A DNA stretch of 64,000 nucleotides from Castellaniella sp040276065 (GTDB lineage Bacteria; Pseudomonadota; Gammaproteobacteria; Burkholderiales; Burkholderiaceae_B). Positions 8,952-17,751 of this stretch are shown piece after piece. A model generated the notes under the pieces. That model searched no databases. It was not told where the DNA came from and worked only from the letters and a program-made list of their open reading frames with translations. The DNA is taken from contig NZ_JBELOI010000011.1 of the NCBI RefSeq assembly GCF_040276065.1, positions 1-64,000 of the forward strand. Direction: 5' to 3'. Position 1 is the first letter of the stretch, and each line of letters begins with the position of its first letter. A program made the translations under genes and the position numbers.

Positions 8952-9872
8952 ATGGCCAGTTTCAATGTGACGGGTGTTGTGCATGCCCTCGACGGTATCC
9001 GCAGCGCATGGCGTGATTCACAGCGGCGCGCGCGCGAACCGGATGCGCGTGAGTTTCCTTCGCGCAATGCGGTGGCGGAGGCGGTCGAGGCCCTCAAGGG
9101 CGTGCTGTTCCCGATGCGCCTGGGGCCGGTCGACCTGCACCACACCAGCGAGAATTTCTATGTCGGGTATACGCTGGACGCCGCCCTGAACAGCTTGCTG
9201 ACGCAGGCGCACCTCGAGCTGCGCTACGCCTCCCGCCTCGAGCCGGCGGACGATGCCTTGCTGCAGGCCAGGGCCTTCGGGGCCATCGATCGGTTTGCGC
9301 AAATGTTGCCCGAAATCCGGCGCCAGCTCGACCATGATGTGCTGGCGGCCTACGGCGGCGATCCCGCCGCGACCAGCGTGGACGAGGTTCTGCTGTGCTA
9401 TCCCGGGGTGCTGGCCCTGATCCATCACCGGCTGGCCCATCCGCTCTACACGCTGGGCCTGCCTTTGCTCGCGCGCATCATCGCCGAGCTGGCGCACAGC
9501 CAGACGGGGATCGACATCCACCCTGGTGCGCGGATCGGCGATAGCTTCTTTATCGATCACGGGACCGGGGTGGTGATCGGTGAAACGGCGGTGATCGGCA
9601 ACCGGGTGCGCATCTATCAGGCCGTGACCCTGGGCGCCAAGCGGTTCGCCACCGACGCGGAGGGTCACCTGGAAAAGGGCGGTCTGCGCCACCCGGTGGT
9701 CGAGGACGACGTGGTGATCTATGCCGGCGCCACCATTCTCGGGAGGGTGACGCTGGGCAAGGGCGCCGTGATCGGCGGCAACGTCTGGGTCACCAGCAGC
9801 GTGCCGCCCGGCGCGAGCATTACGCAGGCGAATCTGCGCCACGCCTTGTGCACCGATCCGTCGGGCGAGTAA
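8952..9872 (+). CDS. Serine O-acetyltransferase, EpsC-type
   Basis: 306 aa. It makes O-acetyl-L-serine from serine and acetyl-CoA, the first committed step of cysteine synthesis. A long N-terminal helical region (1-180) precedes a left-handed beta-helix of hexapeptide repeats (IDIHPGARIGDSFFIDHGTGVVIGETAVIG). The catalytic DH and H of the CysE family are seen in FIDHGTGVV and in IDIHPGA. The long N-terminal region fits the EpsC subgroup better than the short classical CysE. It lies 24 bp upstream of corA. Confidence 0.9.
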   Translation: MASFNVTGVVHALDGIRSAWRDSQRRAREPDAREFPSRNAVAEAVEALKGVLFPMRLGPVDLHHTSENFYVGYTLDAALNSLLTQAHLELRYASRLEPADDALLQARAFGAIDRFAQMLPEIRRQLDHDVLAAYGGDPAATSVDEVLLCYPGVLALIHHRLAHPLYTLGLPLLARIIAELAHSQTGIDIHPGARIGDSFFIDHGTGVVIGETAVIGNRVRIYQAVTLGAKRFATDAEGHLEKGGLRHPVVEDDVVIYAGATILGRVTLGKGAVIGGNVWVTSSVPPGASITQANLRHALCTDPSGE

Positions 9873-9895
9873 GCCCTGCAACCGCGAGTCCGCCC

Positions 9896-10900
9896 ATGAC
9901 ACCCCATCCGTCCGCTGCCGAGCTTTTTTCGCAATCCGTGGTGGCGTCCGCCTGGTACGTCAAGGGTCAGGCGCCCCGCGAGGTCGGCTTGGCCGAAATC
10001 GATGCGATCGCCGCGGCGGGCGAGGGCCTGTTGTGGATCGGGCTGAAGGATCCGGCCGACGACGTCTTGAAGGAGGTGGGCGCGCGGCTTGGCCTGCCTG
10101 GCCGGGCCATCGATGAGATCCTCTCGCCGCACCGCAGGCCCAAGAGTATCGAATACGAACGGCTGACGCTGATCGTGGCGATCACGGTCGAGGTGCTCCG
10201 TGACAAGCCCAGTTTTGGCGATACCCAGATCCTGATCGGTCCCGGCTATCTGCTGACGATCCGGCGTCATTTCAGCGCGTCGTATCGGGAATTGCGGGCC
10301 TTGCTGACCGAGTCCCCCGAGCTTTTCGAGCGTGGCAGCGATTATGTGGCCTCGGCGCTCCTGGATCTCATGGCCGATCATTATGTCGCGGCGCTTGCGC
10401 GGCTGGAGACGCGGGTCGAAGGGATCGAGCACCAGTTCCTGCTCGAAGGGTTTCGCCAGAAGGATATCCATAGCCTGTATCGTTGCCGCCGGGACCTGCT
10501 GCGCATGCATACGGTGATCGTGCCGATGGTGGAAATCTGCCGTCGGCTGGCGCGGGTGGATACCCGCAATATCAGCGCCGACAGTCGCGGCTATTTCGGT
10601 GAGGTGGCCGACCGTGTCCAGCGCGTGGTCGAGTCCGTCGACAGCCTGCGCGAGGCCCTGGCCTTCGCCTTCGAGGCCAGCATGATGCTCAGCCAGATGC
10701 AGCAGACCGATATCACCCGCAAGCTGGCCGCCTGGGCGGCCATACTGGCCGTGCCGACCGCGGTGGCGGGGATCTACGGCATGAATTTCCATGATATGCC
10801 CGAGCTGAGCTGGACCTACGGCTATCCGGCGGTGCTCGGGGCGACTTTTACGGTATGCGGCTTGCTGTATTGGAAATTTCGCAGAATCCGGTGGCTCTGA
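9896..10900 (+). CDS. corA: CorA family magnesium/cobalt transporter
   Basis: 334 aa. The large cytoplasmic N-terminal domain is followed by two C-terminal membrane helices with the diagnostic YGMNF motif (about residue 298) between them. The C-terminus is short and basic (KFRRIRWL). CorA assembles as a pentamer in the inner membrane and admits Mg2+ along the membrane potential. It follows the serine acetyltransferase gene closely and may be co-transcribed with it. I chose the ATG at 9896, 24 bp after the upstream stop. Confidence 0.93.
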   Translation: MTPHPSAAELFSQSVVASAWYVKGQAPREVGLAEIDAIAAAGEGLLWIGLKDPADDVLKEVGARLGLPGRAIDEILSPHRRPKSIEYERLTLIVAITVEVLRDKPSFGDTQILIGPGYLLTIRRHFSASYRELRALLTESPELFERGSDYVASALLDLMADHYVAALARLETRVEGIEHQFLLEGFRQKDIHSLYRCRRDLLRMHTVIVPMVEICRRLARVDTRNISADSRGYFGEVADRVQRVVESVDSLREALAFAFEASMMLSQMQQTDITRKLAAWAAILAVPTAVAGIYGMNFHDMPELSWTYGYPAVLGATFTVCGLLYWKFRRIRWL

Positions 10901-11001
10901 GCGCGGCCGTTCGCGCGCGGCGCGCCCGTTCACCGGGGCGCGGGTATGCGTTAGCATATTCCGGGTGTATGGGCACAGACTGAAACAACGAGGAGGGCGC
11001 T

Positions 11002-12009
11002 TTGAAAGCGATTGCTTATGTGGACTGCCTGCCGATCGAGGACGATCGGTCCTTGTTCGATATCGAATGCGCCGTCCCCGAGCCGGGCGAGCGCGATCTG
11101 CTCGTCCGGATCGAAGCCGTGGCCGTCAACCCGCGTGACGTCAAGAGCCGCAGGACGCTGCGGGGCACGCCGCAACAGCCGATGATCATTGGCTATGACG
11201 CGTCCGGGGTGGTCGAAAAAGTGGGGCGCGGCGTGACCTTGTTCGAGCCCGGCGACGAGGTATTCTACGCCGGGGTGACCGATCGCCCGGGATCGAACGC
11301 GCAGTTCCAACTGGTCGACGAGCGCATCGTCGGGCACAAGCCGGTGTCGCTGGATCACGCGACCGCGGCCTCGCTGCCGTTGACCTCGCTGACCGCGTAT
11401 GAAATGCTCTTTGATCGCCTGGAGGTGCCGCGCATGGCCTCGCCGCGGCGTTCGGTATTGATTCTCGGCGGTGCGGGCGGCGTGCCGTCCATGGCCATCC
11501 AGTTGGCCCGCGGCGCGGGGCTGACCGTCATCGCGACCGCCTCGCGGCCCGAAAGCGCGGCCTGGGTGCGCGAGCTGGGCGCCGATCATGTCATCGATCA
11601 TCGCCAGCCCTTGGATGCACAGATCCAGGCGCTTGGGCAGGGGACCGTTGATTACGTTTTTTCCAGCTACACCAGCGCCCGCGCCTGGGCGGAAATCGCC
11701 CGGGTGATCACGCCCCAGGGTCGGTTCGGCCTGATCGATGATCCCGAACCGCTGGATTTGCGCCTCTACAAACCCAAGAGCGTTTCCATCCACTGGGAGG
11801 CGATGTTCACGCGGCCCATGCAAAATACGCCCGATATGGCGCGCCAGCACGACATCCTGGACGAGGTCGCGCGCCAAGTGGACGCGGGCGAGCTCCGGGC
11901 CACGGCCACGCGGAATCTGGGCGCGATCAACGCGGCGAACTTGCGCGCGGCCCATGCCTTGATCGAAAGCGGGCGCACGATAGGGAAAATCGTGCTGGCT
12001 GGATTCTGA
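11002..12009 (+). CDS. Zinc-binding alcohol dehydrogenase family / quinone oxidoreductase-like protein
   Basis: 335 aa of the MDR superfamily. A GroES-like N-terminal domain (VNPRDVKSRR, GYDASGVVEKVG) precedes a Rossmann domain. The nucleotide loop reads GGAGGVPSMAIQLAR, with Pro at the position that is Gly in most family members. Zinc-binding Cys/His of true alcohol dehydrogenases are absent, so it is probably an NADPH-dependent quinone or enone reductase. GAGGAGGGC before the ATG at 11002 is a clear ribosome binding site. It appears to be a single-gene unit. Confidence 0.87.
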   Translation: MKAIAYVDCLPIEDDRSLFDIECAVPEPGERDLLVRIEAVAVNPRDVKSRRTLRGTPQQPMIIGYDASGVVEKVGRGVTLFEPGDEVFYAGVTDRPGSNAQFQLVDERIVGHKPVSLDHATAASLPLTSLTAYEMLFDRLEVPRMASPRRSVLILGGAGGVPSMAIQLARGAGLTVIATASRPESAAWVRELGADHVIDHRQPLDAQIQALGQGTVDYVFSSYTSARAWAEIARVITPQGRFGLIDDPEPLDLRLYKPKSVSIHWEAMFTRPMQNTPDMARQHDILDEVARQVDAGELRATATRNLGAINAANLRAAHALIESGRTIGKIVLAGF

Positions 12010-12123
12010 GCCCGCTGGCGGGGTGGGCAAGATCCGGATACAAATGAGCCGATTGCTTGCTGCTTTCGTGCTCTCAAAGCCGTTATCGTGACATGCATCG
12101 ACATGTCTGGAACGGAGATCAGG

Positions 12124-12807
12124 ATGCGGGCTTGGGGATGGCTGTGGTTGGTTTGCGGATGCTTGGCCTCGAGCGGCGCACTGGCGGCGGCGCAGGCGAC
12201 GGTGCGGGCCGGCGACCGGACGCTGACGGTGGCCTTTGACGGCCCGGATGCGCGGGTCGATGTGTCCGGTGTCTCGCAGGGCTATCTCCTGCTGCGCGAC
12301 GAGCGTCTCTATTCAGTGATGCGGATGAACGGCAGCCCCATGGTGATGGATGCGCAGGCGGCGGCCGGGCTGCTGGGCGGTTTGGCCTGGAAGCCATCGG
12401 CGGAGATGGTCGGCGCGCTGACCGCGCTCGAGCCCACGGGCGAACGCCAGACCGTCGCCGGGCGCGCGGGCGAGGTCTATAGGGTGTCGTACCGCGATCT
12501 CGAGGGGCGGGAGCGCAGAGGACAGGGCGTGCTGGGCCGGCAGCCCGAGGTGCGCGAGTTGACGCGAGTCCTCGGGCGGATCGCCGAGCGCCTGCAATCC
12601 GCCACCCAAGCCCCGGGACAGGGCCTGGAGGAGGTCACGCGCGCGCTGGGGGATCGCGGGCTGGGGGTCCTGTCCTATGGCTCCGAGTTTCGCATCGAGA
12701 CACTGACCGTGGCGCCGCTCGCGTCCGGTTACCTGGACCTGCCGGCGGCGCCGGCGCGCTTGCCCGATGACGTGGGGCAGTGGTTGCGAGGTCTGGGCGC
12801 CCGTTGA
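12124..12807 (+). CDS. Exported protein of unknown function
   Basis: 227 aa. Residues 1-23 (MRAWGWLWLVCGCLASSGALA) are a Sec-type signal peptide ending in an AxA-like site, so the product is probably periplasmic. The mature part is a beta-rich module (VRAGDRTLTVAFDGPDARVDVS) and a helical C-terminal half with no motif I recognise. GGAGATCAGG before the ATG at 12124 supports this start rather than the upstream one at 12088. It lies 115 bp upstream of the PAS-domain gene. No function is claimed. Confidence 0.65.
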   Translation: MRAWGWLWLVCGCLASSGALAAAQATVRAGDRTLTVAFDGPDARVDVSGVSQGYLLLRDERLYSVMRMNGSPMVMDAQAAAGLLGGLAWKPSAEMVGALTALEPTGERQTVAGRAGEVYRVSYRDLEGRERRGQGVLGRQPEVRELTRVLGRIAERLQSATQAPGQGLEEVTRALGDRGLGVLSYGSEFRIETLTVAPLASGYLDLPAAPARLPDDVGQWLRGLGAR

Positions 12808-12922
12808 GCCGCTGGTTTGCCCTTCGGGCCGCGCCAGCGGTATAACAGGCTCGAGCGACAAACACCGGATCCGGCGCGTTCACCGCGTGCGCGACAAACG
12901 CGCGCCTTTTCCAGGAGACACT

Positions 12923-13339
12923 ATGAGCGAGGCCCCCGCCTTGGCCGAATGGATCATCGAACAGACATCCGACGCCCTGATCTATGCGGACCGCGCAGGC
13001 AATATACGGCGCTGGAACCGGGCGGCCGGCCGGCTGTTCGGCTTTGATGCGGACGAGGCCATGGGCGGCAGCCTGGACCTGATCATTCCCGAGCACCTGC
13101 GCGCCGCCCACTGGGCCGGCTACCGCGCCGCCATCGACAGCGGCAGCCTGAGACTCCAGGGGCTGCCGACATTGACGCGGGCGGTGGGCAAGGGTGGCCA
13201 CAAGCTCTATGTCGAGATGACCTTTGCCCTCGTCAAGGATTCCGGCGGCGCGGTCGTCGGTTCGGTCGCCATGGCGCGTGACGTCACCGAGCGGATCGAA
13301 AAGGAGCGTACCGCCCGCAAGGCGGCGGGCGCCGCCTAG
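12923..13339 (+). CDS. Stand-alone PAS-domain protein
   Basis: 138 aa made almost entirely of one PAS domain: WIIEQTSDALIYADRAGNIRRWNRAAGRLFGF at the start and a C-terminal VTERIEKE helix of the S-box type. No kinase, GGDEF or HTH output domain is attached. It would sense a ligand, redox state or light through a bound cofactor and signal by protein contact. CAGGAGA at 12912-12918 sets the start. Short stand-alone PAS proteins of this kind occur in proteobacteria; cofactor and partner are not evident from sequence. Confidence 0.8.
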   Translation: MSEAPALAEWIIEQTSDALIYADRAGNIRRWNRAAGRLFGFDADEAMGGSLDLIIPEHLRAAHWAGYRAAIDSGSLRLQGLPTLTRAVGKGGHKLYVEMTFALVKDSGGAVVGSVAMARDVTERIEKERTARKAAGAA

Positions 13340-13518
13340 TGTCCGGTACGGTTAATCCGAACAGGGCTCTAGGTCAGAAGCCTGCCCTGTGCCGGAGACG
13401 GCCTTCCGTATCGATTTCTGATCTGGCGCAATAAGCTGTTCGCGGCAAACCGATACCATGGAGCCATCGTTCGCGGGTGGATGCATTCACGAGCCCGCCC
13501 CATGGAAGGAGAGCCCCA

Positions 13519-14619
13519 ATGACCGCCACAATGAAAGCCGCCGTATTCGTCGAGCCCGGCCGCATCGAGCTGACCGAAAAGCCCATCCCCGGGGTCGGCC
13601 CCAACGACGCGCTGATCCGCATCACCACCACCACTATCTGCGGCACCGACGTTCACATCCTCAAGGGCGAGTATCCGGTCGCCCCGGGCCTCACGGTCGG
13701 CCACGAGCCAGTGGGGGTCATTGAAAAACTCGGCAGCGCGGTCAGCGGCTACCAAGAGGGCCAGCGCGTCATCGCCGGCGCCATCTGCCCGAATTTCGGC
13801 TCTTACGCCGCGCAGGACGGTGTCCCGTCGCAGGACGGCAGCTACCTGGTCGCCTCCGGGCGCTGCGGCTGCCATGGCTACAAGGCCACCGCCGGCTGGC
13901 GTTTCGGCAACCTGATTGATGGCACCCAGGCCGAATACGTGCTGGTGCCGGATGCGCAGGCCAACCTCGCGCCGATACCCGACGGTCTCACCGACGAGCA
14001 GGTGCTGATGTGCCCGGACATCATGTCCACTGGTTTCAAAGGGGCGGAAAACGCCAATATCCGTATTGGCGACACGGTAGTCATCTTTGCCCAGGGGCCG
14101 ATCGGCCTGTGCGCGACCGCCGGTGCGCGCCTGCTGGGCGCGACCACCATTATCGCGGTGGATGGCAACGAACACCGCCTGGGCATCTCGCGGCGGCTGG
14201 GCGCCGACGTCACCCTCGACTTTCGCACCTGCGACGTGGTCTCCGAGGTGATGAAGCTTACCGGCGGCCGTGGCGCCGACTCGGCCATCGAGGCGCTCGG
14301 CACGCAAATCACCTTCGAGCAGGCCCTGCGCTGCCTCAAGCCCGGCGGCACGCTCTCGAGCCTGGGCGTGTATTCGCAAGATCTGACAATTCCGCTCGAT
14401 GCCTTCGCCGCCGGCCTGGGCGACCATCGCATCAACACCGCCCTGTGCCCCGGCGGCAAAGAGCGCATGCGCCGGCTGATGAATGTCATTGCCGCCGAAC
14501 GCCTCGATCTCGGAGCCTTGGTCACTCATCACTACGCCCTGGACGACATCGTTGCCGCCTATGACCTGTTCGCCAACCAGCGCGACGGCGTGCTAAAGAT
14601 CGCCATCAAGCCGTCCTGA
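13519..14619 (+). CDS. Zinc-dependent (secondary) alcohol dehydrogenase, TbADH-like
   Basis: 366 aa MDR enzyme that interconverts alcohols and aldehydes or ketones with NAD(P)H. Catalytic zinc ligands are visible as Cys in ICGTDVH, His-Glu in GHEPVGV, and Asp in CPDIMSTGF. That Asp ligand is the arrangement of the tetrameric secondary alcohol dehydrogenases of Thermoanaerobacter and Clostridium beijerinckii, and the C-terminal ALCPGGKERMRRLM block also matches them. The four-cysteine structural zinc lobe is not apparent. AAGGAGAG at 13506-13513 precedes the ATG. Codon use is slightly different from the neighbours and the gene opens the block that ends at tRNA-Ala. Confidence 0.9.
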   Translation: MTATMKAAVFVEPGRIELTEKPIPGVGPNDALIRITTTTICGTDVHILKGEYPVAPGLTVGHEPVGVIEKLGSAVSGYQEGQRVIAGAICPNFGSYAAQDGVPSQDGSYLVASGRCGCHGYKATAGWRFGNLIDGTQAEYVLVPDAQANLAPIPDGLTDEQVLMCPDIMSTGFKGAENANIRIGDTVVIFAQGPIGLCATAGARLLGATTIIAVDGNEHRLGISRRLGADVTLDFRTCDVVSEVMKLTGGRGADSAIEALGTQITFEQALRCLKPGGTLSSLGVYSQDLTIPLDAFAAGLGDHRINTALCPGGKERMRRLMNVIAAERLDLGALVTHHYALDDIVAAYDLFANQRDGVLKIAIKPS

Positions 14620-14994
14620 CCGCCAGGCGCCGCCGCCGGCTGGTCGGGGTCATGCCCCTAGTATCCAGGGGCCGATCCTCGCCGGCCGGGCCGCGTCGGA
14701 CACGGACCGGCGGCGGTGACCGAGTCCAGGTCCACCTGCAGTATTGAGCAAAAATCCGGGTAAACACTAGGGTTAATATTCATTGATGCGATAATTTATA
14801 TTCCTTAGCATGGCCTTCATTCAATGGAATTGAAATTCTGCGATAGAAGACCATGTAGCAAACCAGTGCCTGAATGTCGGTGCCCTGCAAGTTGCATAAA
14901 TGAGAGCCAAACTATCCGCGACGACAGCCTAATGGCGTTGCATGGGGTCCTGATTGGCCAAATTTAAACTTTTAACCCTATTGGAGGATTCGCA
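14620..14994 (+). other. AT-richer intergenic region upstream of cupin gene
   Basis: 375 bp without a gene. The first 130 bp are GC-rich like the surroundings; from about 14750 onward the sequence becomes clearly AT-rich (runs such as TTAATATTCATTGATG and ATAATTTATATTCC). It ends in the strong ribosome binding site TTGGAGGATT of the cupin gene. Regulatory DNA for the cupin gene is likely here, but I could not fix a -35/-10 pair with confidence. Confidence 0.5.
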
Positions 14995-15354
14995 ATGGCG
15001 ACAGGTTCACTGGTTGTTTTCGATAATCTGCTTGGTGCCATCGAGCCGCTTACGCAATTTCCCGGCGGATGGAGCGTGATTGATGGCCGCCCCGAGGCTC
15101 AAAACAGGAAGGTATATACTCCCGGCGATCCGAACATGGTCTCTGGAAAGTGGTCGTGTTCCCCCGGGAAATTCAGCTTGAATACAGTGGTCTGGGAATT
15201 CTGCCACGTCATCAGCGGCAAATGCATCATTACCCCGGAGGGCGGCGAGCCTCAGACGCTTGAGGCGGGTGGTACATTTATAGTCGAGAAAGGGTTCCGC
15301 GGCACTTGGGAGGTTGTCCAGACCATGACCAAGTTCTACGTCGTGGCGCCATGA
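14995..15354 (+). CDS. Small cupin-domain protein (Cupin_3 type)
   Basis: 119 aa single-domain cupin. The core VVWEFCHVISGKCIITPEGG followed by EAGGTFIVEKGFRGTWEV matches the short cupin family related to the ureidoglycine aminohydrolase/ethanolamine-utilisation EutQ fold. GGAGG ten bases before the ATG fixes the start. Its base composition is lower in GC than most genes in the window. It is 101 bp upstream of an XRE-cupin regulator on the same strand, and the two probably act together. Enzymatic activity and ligand are not evident. Confidence 0.8.
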   Translation: MATGSLVVFDNLLGAIEPLTQFPGGWSVIDGRPEAQNRKVYTPGDPNMVSGKWSCSPGKFSLNTVVWEFCHVISGKCIITPEGGEPQTLEAGGTFIVEKGFRGTWEVVQTMTKFYVVAP

Positions 15355-15455
15355 TGCCATGACGGCTCGAGGGTGGCGGCGAATCGTTCACCCTCGCAGG
15401 CAGCGCCGCGCTTTCTCACTGGCAAACAAGCTTTTTTCAGCGGAATGACTTCATC

Positions 15456-16058
15456 ATGGCGCTGGCCGAGAAAAAGTTGGGCTTGGATACCTCACCGCTG
15501 GACTCTCTTGGTTTTTACATTCGAAGCACGAGAGTCGAAATGGGGATGACGCTCAATGACCTTTCAAAGCGGGCGGGTGTCTCGGTTGCCATGCTGAGCC
15601 ATATAGAGCGATCCCAGGTGTCACCCTCGCTCAAGACTCTCGACCGCATCCGTGTGGCGCTCGGTGTGCCGCTGTCCAGGTTTTTCAGGAGCGAGGACGC
15701 GCCTCGTGACACGGGCAAGACGATCGTCATGAAGGCGGATGAGCGGCCAAAACTGTCGTTTGACGGCATCGGCCTTGTCAAAGAGCTCCTTTCACCCAAC
15801 CAGGGTGGCAGCCTTGAGGTTTTCATGCTGGTCATCCAACCCGGCGGCAGCTCTGGGAACGAGCCTTGGACTCGCACCGGGGAAAAAGCGGGCTTGGTTC
15901 TTTCGGGGCATTTTGATCTTGTCGTTGGGCCCGAGAGCTGGTCGCTGGACATGGGGGACAGCTTCCAATTCGACAGTAGCGTGCCCCATCGTTTTCAAAA
16001 TAACGGCACCACAGAAGCACGTGTCCTGTGGGTCATCAAATCCGACGCGCCGGTGTAG
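15456..16058 (+). CDS. XRE-family transcriptional regulator with C-terminal cupin domain
   Basis: 200 aa. Residues 18-75 form an XRE helix-turn-helix (YIRSTRVEMGMTLNDLSKRAGVS, with recognition helix VAMLSHIERSQVSPS), and residues 110-198 a cupin ligand-binding domain ending SVPHRFQNNGTTEARVLWV. PuuR-like regulators with this architecture usually control neighbouring catabolic genes in response to amino acids, polyamines or related molecules. The neighbouring cupin and alcohol dehydrogenase genes are the obvious candidates. It is the last gene before the tRNA-Ala, transcribed toward it. The ribosome binding site is weak. Confidence 0.88.
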   Translation: MALAEKKLGLDTSPLDSLGFYIRSTRVEMGMTLNDLSKRAGVSVAMLSHIERSQVSPSLKTLDRIRVALGVPLSRFFRSEDAPRDTGKTIVMKADERPKLSFDGIGLVKELLSPNQGGSLEVFMLVIQPGGSSGNEPWTRTGEKAGLVLSGHFDLVVGPESWSLDMGDSFQFDSSVPHRFQNNGTTEARVLWVIKSDAPV

Positions 16059-16094
16059 TGACGATGGCCGTCCCGGAACGAGGCGCCACTGCAC

Positions 16095-16127
16095 CAAAAA
16101 AACGCCTGACTGAAAGCAGTCAGGCGT
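16095..16127 (-). terminator. Rho-independent terminator of tRNA-Ala
   Basis: A perfect 11-bp inverted repeat (ACGCCTGACTG at 16102-16112 with 16117-16127) has a 4-nt loop. On the minus strand it is followed by a run of T (A-run 16096-16102 on the plus strand). It sits directly after the tRNA 3' end. It may also reduce read-through from the convergent XRE gene, though the plus-strand side lacks a T run. Confidence 0.85.
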
Positions 16128-16133
16128 GTATTC

Positions 16134-16209
<76 letters not shown>

Positions 16210-16220
16210 GAAAGACAGCA

Positions 16221-16226
16221 ATTCTA
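16221..16226 (-). promoter_or_regulatory. Candidate -10 element of tRNA-Ala
   Basis: TAGAAT on the minus strand lies 12 bp before the mature tRNA 5' end, a normal spacing for a tRNA promoter. A matching -35 is not obvious, so support is limited. Confidence 0.4.
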
Positions 16227-16468
16227 GCAGATTCCAGATGTGGTGTGGGACAGGCTATGGGCCAGTGAACCGTGGATGCCTGATCGGGCGGTTCGCTGAT
16301 CGGGGGCGTGTTCATGGGCGGGATTCTTGTGGGAATTCGCCAGAACAGCGTCGAATTAAAGTAGCATATGGTCACAGTCGCAGACGGGCGCCAGTGGTGT
16401 GGAGGCGAGTCGCGGCCGAGCGTGGGAACCGATGACCGACAGGCCGGCGCACGGCCTGGGGAGGGGGA

Positions 16469-17692
16469 ATGGCTGAGGCTCTGGAGCGCGGGCATACACG
16501 GGTGCAGGGGTTTCGCGACCCTGAGATGGATCACCAGCTCATGCGGCAATTGGGTTCGGTGCGATACGGTGGCGCTTCGATCGGCGAGTGCCTGGCGGCG
16601 GCGTCGCGGATTCGCGATGCTGATCCGGCCTCGTGGATCGAGGTTTTTTCCGAGGCGGGCTGGCGCCAATCAGAGGATGCGGCGATGCGGGCGCGCAATG
16701 GACACGCGATCAGCGCCCGGGACCAATATCTGGTGGCCTGCAACAGCTATCGGGCGGCGGAATATTATTGTCCGGTGGACGATCCCCGCCATCGGGAATA
16801 CGGCATGGCCAGCCGCCAGTCCTTCCTGTGGGCCATGCAATGGGACGAGGCCTCGTGCGTGGAGCTCTGGTTCTCGCACGGGGGGCTGCGCCTGCCTGCC
16901 TACCATATCCGCGGCGCGCGCGGTGCCGGCGACCGCTTGCTCATGATCGTCAGCGGATTCGATGGCACGCTCGAGGAAACGTATCTCGCGTATGGCCGGC
17001 CGGCGCTCGAGCGCGGCTACGATCTGCTGCTGTTCACCGGGCCGGGCCAGATGGACGCCTGGCGTTTCAACGAGGCCAGCCATTTTGCGCCGGACTTCGA
17101 GGGCGTGGGACACCAGGCGGTGGACTACGCCCTGGCCCAGCCGGGCATGGATCCGCGCCGCCTGGCCCTGATGGGCATCAGCTTCGGGGGATATTTCGCG
17201 TCCCGCATCGCGGCGCACGAGCCGCGGATCCGGGCGCTGATCCCCAACTCGCCGATCACCGATCTACATGCCTACATGACTTCCTTCATCGGACTCGATC
17301 CGGCGACGCTGCCCGAGTCGGACGATTTCAGGGTGGCCGACCTGGACCACATTCCCGATGCGGTGATGAATGCCCAGACGCGCGCCATGTCGCGCAACCT
17401 CATGCTGCGCTTTGGTCAGCCGACGTTCAGCCAGACTTACCGCCGCATGCTGGATTTCAGGCTGAGCGCGGACGAATTGGCCGCGATCCGCTGTCCTTCG
17501 CTGGCGCTGGTGGGCGACGGCGAGGGGGCCGAGCCCTTGCGGCAGTGGCAGGTGTTCCAGGACATGGTCGGCGGGCCCTGCACGCCCCGCCTGTTCACCG
17601 CGCTCGAGGGGGCCGATGCCCATTGCCAGGTGAGCAACCTGTCCTTGTCGGCGGCGGTTTCGATGGATTGGCTCGACGAGATTCTGGGATGA
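16469..17692 (+). CDS. Alpha/beta hydrolase, 2,6-dihydroxypseudooxynicotine-hydrolase-like
   Basis: 407 aa. A helical N-terminal region of about 150 residues precedes an alpha/beta-hydrolase core. The nucleophile elbow is GISFGG with Ser238; a candidate acid lies in LVGDGEGAE and the catalytic His in GADAHCQ. This architecture (extra N-terminal helices plus core) resembles 2,6-dihydroxypseudooxynicotine hydrolase and related C-C bond hydrolases or fungal-type polyketide-processing hydrolases. GGGGAGGGG just before the ATG at 16469 is a strong ribosome binding site. Neighbours give no pathway. Substrate is unknown. Confidence 0.8.
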   Translation: MAEALERGHTRVQGFRDPEMDHQLMRQLGSVRYGGASIGECLAAASRIRDADPASWIEVFSEAGWRQSEDAAMRARNGHAISARDQYLVACNSYRAAEYYCPVDDPRHREYGMASRQSFLWAMQWDEASCVELWFSHGGLRLPAYHIRGARGAGDRLLMIVSGFDGTLEETYLAYGRPALERGYDLLLFTGPGQMDAWRFNEASHFAPDFEGVGHQAVDYALAQPGMDPRRLALMGISFGGYFASRIAAHEPRIRALIPNSPITDLHAYMTSFIGLDPATLPESDDFRVADLDHIPDAVMNAQTRAMSRNLMLRFGQPTFSQTYRRMLDFRLSADELAAIRCPSLALVGDGEGAEPLRQWQVFQDMVGGPCTPRLFTALEGADAHCQVSNLSLSAAVSMDWLDEILG

Positions 17693-17706
17693 TGCGGGGC
17701 CGGCGA

Positions 17707-17712
17707 TATAAT
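17707..17712 (+). promoter_or_regulatory. Candidate -10 box of argG
   Basis: A perfect TATAAT lies 39 bp before the argG start codon and 15 bp after the preceding stop. No good -35 is seen at the expected distance, so this may be a weak or activator-dependent promoter. Confidence 0.45.
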
Positions 17713-17751
17713 GCCCGATTGACTTGAACGCATGGACTTGCCGGATTTCAC

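Noticed and set aside
13361..13390. Hairpin ACAGGGC/GCCCTGT after the PAS gene as a terminator
   Set aside because: The stem is interrupted by a bulge and no T-run follows, so I do not call it.
13369..14532. Minus-strand open frame opposite the alcohol dehydrogenase gene (387 aa)
   Set aside because: Antisense shadow; the plus-strand product has intact zinc ligands and a strong ribosome binding site.
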